Assembly (NCBI RefSeq): GCF_017052585.1
Contig: NZ_JAFFHZ010000001.1
Coordinates: 5,270,001-5,334,000, forward strand
DNA from: Paenibacillus apiarius
GTDB lineage: Bacteria > Bacillota > Bacilli > Paenibacillales > Paenibacillaceae
Direction: 5' to 3'
DNA length: 64,000 nt
The position numbers and the translations under genes are program-made. Shown here piece after piece: positions 60,325 through 64,000 of the stretch. The notes below the pieces were generated by a model. That model was given only the letters and a program-made list of their open reading frames with translations, was not told the origin of the DNA and made no database searches. Every line of letters starts with the position of its first letter. Positions within the stretch are counted from its first letter, which is position 1.

Positions 60325-60696
60325 TTGGAAGTTCAGATGAAAACGGTCACTCCGATCTTCCGGATGTTTAACGTAGAGAAAGCGAAAGAGTTTTATATTG
60401 AGTTTCTGGAATTCAAGGTGGATTGGGAGCATCGGTATGAGCCTGACCTTCCTTTGTACATGCAAGTTTCCTGCGGTGAGTGCGTCATTCATCTATCAGA
60501 GCATTATAACGATTGTTGCCCGGGCTCTGCCATCCGAATTGCTGTTGATAATATTGAATACCTGCATGAACGACTCACAACAAAGCAATATAAACATGCC
60601 CGTCCCGGATTGGATCACGACGATAAATCACTGTCTATTACGGATCCCTTTGGCAACCGTGTTCATTTTTTTGAGTCTCAATCCTCTAGGACATGA
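60325..60696 (+). CDS. Glyoxalase/bleomycin resistance family protein
   Basis: A 123-aa vicinal-oxygen-chelate protein. TTG 60325 has GAGGTGA 5-11 nt upstream; the downstream ATG 60337 is possible. Marks: PIFRMFNVEKAKEFYIEFLE at the start, VDWEHRYEPDLPLYMQVS, IRIAVDNIEYLHERL, and ITDPFGNRVHFFE at the end. Small proteins of this type bind or modify small molecules; the target is not known. It overlaps the next gene by 4 nt (ATGA). Confidence 0.85.
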   Translation: MEVQMKTVTPIFRMFNVEKAKEFYIEFLEFKVDWEHRYEPDLPLYMQVSCGECVIHLSEHYNDCCPGSAIRIAVDNIEYLHERLTTKQYKHARPGLDHDDKSLSITDPFGNRVHFFESQSSRT

Positions 60697-61151
60697 AGCA
60701 ATTCGAAATTGAAATCAGGGCCGCAGCAGAGAGCGAATGGGAGGAAGTGTGGAACTTGCTTGAGCGCAGAGGAGCAACTGATTCCAAGGAACTAGCCGCA
60801 TCCCGGTTTCGCTCCATTGTTCAGAATGAACAGCACTATTTGCCTGTCGCGGCTGTAAATAAGAAGCTCGTAGGGTATGGTTGGGCGCAAAATTATGGAC
60901 CTCATTTACGGTCGGGACAACAGCTGTTCCGATTGCATGACTTGTTTGTGCTCGAATCTTACAGGAATAAACGGATTGCCGCCTTTCTTTTTGAAAGGAT
61001 GAAAGAGTGGTCGCGGCTTAACGGAGCATCATGGTTGCAGTGGAATGCAAATCCCGAATCTGCGAGTTTTTATTTGCGTTTAGGATATCAGCCTATTCCA
61101 GAGGAAGATGAAGGATTTCCCTTTTTTGAAATCGAATTTGCCGTAAAATAG
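60693..61151 (+). CDS. GNAT family N-acetyltransferase
   Basis: A 152-aa acetyltransferase overlapping the glyoxalase-like gene by 4 nt, so cotranscribed. Marks: LHDLFVLESYRNKRIAAFLF (CoA loop, RNKRIA in place of RGxG) and LQWNANPESASFYLRLGYQP (motif B). A small-molecule acetyltransferase; substrate unknown. Confidence 0.85.
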   Translation: MKQFEIEIRAAAESEWEEVWNLLERRGATDSKELAASRFRSIVQNEQHYLPVAAVNKKLVGYGWAQNYGPHLRSGQQLFRLHDLFVLESYRNKRIAAFLFERMKEWSRLNGASWLQWNANPESASFYLRLGYQPIPEEDEGFPFFEIEFAVK

Positions 61152-61207
61152 CAAGTACGAGGGTTGATTCCGAATTTCCAAAACGAGGTTCAAGGTGGTG
61201 TATCTCA

Positions 61208-61753
61208 ATGAAACGCATCTATCTGATAAGGCATTGCCAGGCCGAGGGACAAGAGCCACAGGCTCCGTTGACAACGGAGGGAGTAAGGCAAGCGGAGGAA
61301 CTAAGGGAGTTTCTTGCTCACCGGGGTATTGAACGAATCGTTGCCAGCCCTTATTTGAGAGCGGTTTCGACCATCCGTCCCTTAGCTGAATTGCTGCAAA
61401 TCCCAGTCCATACGGATGCCAGACTTCAGGAACGAGTGCTATGTTCATACAACATGATAGACTGGCTTGATCATTTAAAGGAGACCTTTGCAGATACAGA
61501 GTTGAAGTATGAAGGCGGAGAATCGTCCCGGGAAGCGAAGAATCGGGGGCTTGAAGTCATTCATGAAGCGCTCGGAAGAGCCGAACGCAGCACTGCAATC
61601 GTAACGCACGGAAACTTGATGTCGCTGCTGCTGAATCATTTCACGCATGATTTTGGATTCGAGAAGTGGGAGCGGCTGTCCAACCCAGACGTGTATGAGC
61701 TTCAATTATTCGGAGAGAACGATAACATCACTGTAAGCCGAATCTGGATGTAA
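61208..61753 (+). CDS. Histidine phosphatase family protein (phosphoglycerate mutase-like)
   Basis: A 181-aa protein. RHG core IYLIRHCQAEGQEPQAPLTT: an RHC in place of RHG, still with the catalytic His. IVASPYLRAVSTIRPLAELL supplies the second Arg and the acid/base region is in LQERVLCSYN, where Glu follows Gln. AIVTHGNLMSLLLNHF has the second His. RBS AAGGTGGTG before ATG 61208. A phosphatase on small phosphate esters; target unknown. Confidence 0.85.
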   Translation: MKRIYLIRHCQAEGQEPQAPLTTEGVRQAEELREFLAHRGIERIVASPYLRAVSTIRPLAELLQIPVHTDARLQERVLCSYNMIDWLDHLKETFADTELKYEGGESSREAKNRGLEVIHEALGRAERSTAIVTHGNLMSLLLNHFTHDFGFEKWERLSNPDVYELQLFGENDNITVSRIWM

Positions 61754-61771
61754 GATCAGATGTAAAAATAG

Positions 61772-61817
61772 CCCCGTACAAGTTTCTGTCGGATAGAAGA
61801 CTCTTGTATGGGGTTTT
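61772..61817 (+). terminator. Intrinsic terminator
   Basis: CCCCGTACAAG (61772-61782) pairs with CTTGTATGGGG (61803-61813), 20-nt apical part, T4. Confidence 0.75.
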
Positions 61818-62042
61818 ATGCATTTCTTTTTATTATAGTAAGGTATTATATGGTATATTGCATAGTGAAACAGACTTTGGAAGACAGCACTAGCGCCACG
61901 GCGATGGATTAGCCTGCAATGATGGAGAAGGGATGTCTTTGCGCATTCTTTTCGCCACTCTCCCGCTCGTTCAGATTGCAAGATTTTGCCATCGCAAATA
62001 GGAGGCAGTAGTGAGAAGCGTGGCAGACAGGAGCGAGCAGTC

Positions 62043-62229
62043 GAAATGCAATTGTGCAGTTATATTTGCGGACTATCGGCTTTTTCGGCCTTTGAAATGC
62101 AAAAGCGCATTAAAATGTAAGGGAACACCATTATTTGTACGCTTTTGCAAAAAAATGAAATGCACTTTTGCATTTCAGCACCACGAAAAACAAGCAATAA
62201 GCCCAAACAAATGTATATTTGCAGTTGAA
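62043..62229 (+). repeat. 186-bp dispersed intergenic repeat, copy 3
   Basis: Blocks shared with copies 1 and 2: GAAATGCAATTGTGCAGTTA, TTTTTCGGCCTTTGAAATGC, CCATTATTTGTACGC, AATGCACTTTTGCATTTCA and ATGTATATTTGCAGTTGA. The inner inverted pair is TGAAATGCAAAAGCGCATT against AATGCACTTTTGCATTTCA. It lies 60 bp before the next start codon. Confidence 0.85.
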
Positions 62230-62289
62230 GCCTCTCATGCATCCGAAAGTTCACTATTTTCGTACCCAATATACTTTAGGAGATTTTAC

Positions 62290-62907
62290 ATGACAAGTGT
62301 AGGACGACCGTTTTTGGAAAAGGAAGGCTTGTTGCTCAGTGAGTATGGATTCACCCCAGACGAAGGATACGCAAAGTTGGCTTCTGGCACCGTAACCTAT
62401 TATCATTATACTCATGCAGACAGGCTGGATGAAATTTTTTCTCCGGATAGCGGCTTATTGGCAAGCAGGCCGATAGCATGTCCCAATATACCGGAGCAAT
62501 TTAAGGATCGTTATGTAACCGAAGGATTCCTCGAACCTTTACCCAACTGGCTTAAAAACTGCACGTACTTTGGCGATCTTGGGTATGAACTGATGCGCAG
62601 ATACATCGGAAATGTACTGCTGGAAATCAAGCTGCCTGTTCGTGAGTATGATGTTCATATTGCCGATTATGCACATGTGATGGAATGCAAAAGCATCGAA
62701 TATAGAGGGACTCCAGCATTGCAGCTCGGGTATGATTGCAACAGCGGAAGCAAAGTGACGCAGGCCTACGTACATTCATTTATTCCAGTGGTCAAGTACA
62801 AGCGAGGACATGTGGCGCCTGTGGTCCAAGTGTTGCGCCTCGGAGAAGGAGTGGCCGTTCCGAACCGCTATATTGAGGTATCGAAGCTTCAACCTTTTCA
62901 ACTATAA
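62290..62907 (+). CDS. Uncharacterised protein
   Basis: A 205-aa protein not recognised as a known family. ATG 62290 has AGGAGA 6-11 nt upstream; the frame is open further up through the repeat, but that is not coding. It has YYHYTHADRLDEIFSPDSGL near residue 36, a pattern seen in small ADP-ribosyltransferase-like folds (HxT near the N-terminus), and then GDLGYELMRRYIGNVLLEIK, YDVHIADYAHVMECKSIEYR and a C-terminal VSKLQPFQL. The enzymatic link is a guess. A second uncharacterised small gene follows 70 nt later. Confidence 0.6.
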   Translation: MTSVGRPFLEKEGLLLSEYGFTPDEGYAKLASGTVTYYHYTHADRLDEIFSPDSGLLASRPIACPNIPEQFKDRYVTEGFLEPLPNWLKNCTYFGDLGYELMRRYIGNVLLEIKLPVREYDVHIADYAHVMECKSIEYRGTPALQLGYDCNSGSKVTQAYVHSFIPVVKYKRGHVAPVVQVLRLGEGVAVPNRYIEVSKLQPFQL

Positions 62908-62976
62908 ATACAATTCATGACGAAAGCTTGATGGAACACATTATTGCAACTTTTTAAGGAATAGGCGGAGAATACG

Positions 62977-63375
62977 ATGAATACATGCGAACCAGTCGAA
63001 ACGGAATTAGGCTTTATTAGCGGCAGAGATGCCGTTTACGTTGATGCCATTCATTACGATTATAATTGCAGAACCGTTACGTTCAAGGGAGAATTCAACG
63101 GTGCATTATGTTCGAATGCTTCCAGCGATGAATTTATCGCATACGAAATGGTGTTTGAGAGTGTGTATGTATTTAAGTCCATCGAGCTGGACGTGTGTAT
63201 GGAATTAATGGACCCAGAGGAAGTAACAGCGTGCTCCTTCATGGAGTATGTCGAATCAGAGCTGCTGGACACGGTTGAAAAGGCGAGAAACATCAAGCTG
63301 AAACATTTTCTGTTGCAGACGTATGATGATGTATTTGTAATCGCATGCAAGGATGTCAAGTTGGCGCTAGTTTAG
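62977..63375 (+). CDS. Small uncharacterised acidic protein
   Basis: A 132-aa acidic protein, TAGGCGGAG 6-14 nt before ATG 62977. It begins MNTCEPVETELGFISGRDAV and has a beta-rich middle (YDYNCRTVTFKGEFNG), then FVIACKDVKLALV at the end. It is close after the previous unknown gene, so the two may form a small operon; size and charge would suit an immunity-type partner (guess). No family was recognised. Confidence 0.6.
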   Translation: MNTCEPVETELGFISGRDAVYVDAIHYDYNCRTVTFKGEFNGALCSNASSDEFIAYEMVFESVYVFKSIELDVCMELMDPEEVTACSFMEYVESELLDTVEKARNIKLKHFLLQTYDDVFVIACKDVKLALV

Positions 63376-63453
63376 CGATAATGGAGCAAGGTGATAGAGA
63401 TTTGTGACTCCATGATCTTGTAGACCGACACTATTGAGGGGAGTGCCGACATC

Positions 63454-63837
63454 ATGCAACGGATTCATGCTTTAACAAACGATCTAACCAAGAAATTATT
63501 GCATTTTCTATATCAGGATGAGTTGTACAATATTTATTTGATTGATTTGCTGGAAAATCGGCCGGAGTTCATTGGCGAGTTGTACATCCATCAAAAAGAA
63601 AAGCAGATTATGGCTGTGATGCACATGAAGAGTGATGGCAATTCTGATTATACTACGTTTTCTTATATGCCCTCAGAGGATGGACTGCCCCACACCGCAG
63701 CTCAGATCCGCAGCTTATGTCATGAGAAAATATTGTTGGCCGGGAAAAGGTCCGATGTAATAAAATTGTTGGAATTGCTTGGGTCTGCGAGAGAAGTTGC
63801 TCCTAATCAAAAATTCGAAGGCAGTGATACGAAATGA
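63454..63837 (+). CDS. Short N-terminal acetyltransferase-like domain protein
   Basis: A 127-aa protein, with GAGGGGAG 11-18 nt before ATG 63454. The pattern DLTKKLLHFLYQDELYNIYL, then IDLLENRPEFIGELYIHQKE and LAGKRSDVIKLLELLG, is that of the N-terminal half of two-domain GNAT proteins. The C-terminal CoA-binding half is missing, so it may be a truncated acetyltransferase. It overlaps the next gene by 4 nt (ATGA). Confidence 0.6.
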   Translation: MQRIHALTNDLTKKLLHFLYQDELYNIYLIDLLENRPEFIGELYIHQKEKQIMAVMHMKSDGNSDYTTFSYMPSEDGLPHTAAQIRSLCHEKILLAGKRSDVIKLLELLGSAREVAPNQKFEGSDTK

Positions 63838-64000
63838 GGACTACATTATATTTCGTGAGACATGCCGAATCCATTTATATGGAAGCTCCCGATCATGTGG
63901 CTTTCTGGACTGATTTATATAATCGCATCCAGAGCAAATTATTCTCTTATATGAACGCTGAAGCAAGGTTAAAAGTTAAACATCACTTTGAGAGCGTATT
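63834..64000 (+). CDS. Histidine phosphatase-like protein, cut by window edge
   Basis: Only the first 55 codons are present. MRTTLYFVRHAESIYMEAPD has the RHAES phosphatase start, but what follows (VAFWTDLYNRIQSKLFSYMN) differs from the usual phosphatase loop. It overlaps the previous gene by 4 nt. The rest lies beyond the right edge. Confidence 0.6.
   Translation, partial: MRTTLYFVRHAESIYMEAPDHVAFWTDLYNRIQSKLFSYMNAEARLKVKHHFESV

Noticed and set aside
62011..62289. N-terminal extension of the 205-aa protein
   Set aside because: It is repeat copy 3 read as protein; the RBS AGGAGA points to ATG 62290.

Overview
The window reads as the chromosome of an endospore-forming Bacillota, most probably Paenibacillus or a close relative. 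The evidence is AGGAGG-type ribosome binding sites with many TTG/GTG starts, spore genes (a CotD-like coat protein, a Spo0E-type phosphatase, a SpoIIM/DUF95 protein), Bacillus-type Fur, Zur and LexA operators, Firmicutes riboswitches (c-di-AMP and M-box), and gene families typical of Paenibacillus. No rRNA, tRNA, CRISPR array or intact prophage was seen.

Layout. 0-9.6 kb: a c-di-AMP riboswitch with a secreted CAP protein, an aromatic acid exporter, a RodA/FtsW-family protein, DoxX, a Zur-controlled ZagA-type zinc GTPase, two acetyltransferases and an MFS exporter. 9.6-17.3 kb: a CotD-like coat protein, a hydrolase, a TetR/YqeB-like operon, a tandemly duplicated cytosolic beta-propeller, and a LacI regulator with a sugar epimerase and two operators. 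17.4-25 kb: decayed genes (histidine kinase, Btr-like regulator, glycosyltransferase and membrane protein remnants), two Fur-box genes (an unknown protein and a flavodoxin), a GH29 fucosidase, a 16-bp minisatellite, and a transposase-like gene under a LexA-type SOS promoter. 25-32 kb: a divergent peptide ABC transporter whose binding protein looks circularly permuted. 32-39 kb: a DUF95 protein with a circular-bacteriocin-like peptide, DUF523, a TcyABC-type cystine transporter, a DUF1540 protein with a structured leader, a Spo0E-like protein, and an RRNPP-type regulator with an overlooked 46-aa exported peptide gene.

39-54.6 kb is dominated by iron: Fur-box binding proteins, Fur itself, an exporter-fold siderophore importer pair (YbtPQ/IrtAB-like), and a Fur-box FecCD permease pair with its lipoprotein. 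AzlCD, a decayed oleate hydratase and a cupin sit among them. 54.6-64 kb: an APH-type kinase, an MgtA Mg2+ pump behind an M-box riboswitch plus a leader ORF and a second terminator, SpeD, and a run of small enzymes and unknown proteins; the last gene runs off the right edge.

Cross-cutting themes: metal homeostasis (Fe via Fur, Zn via Zur, Mg via M-box), communication and sporulation (the RRNPP pair next to Spo0E, the bacteriocin-like pair), and gene decay. A roughly 186-bp intergenic repeat with terminal and internal inverted repeats occurs three times (12.7, 33.8 and 62.1 kb). All assignments come from reading the sequence and translations by eye; no database search was run.
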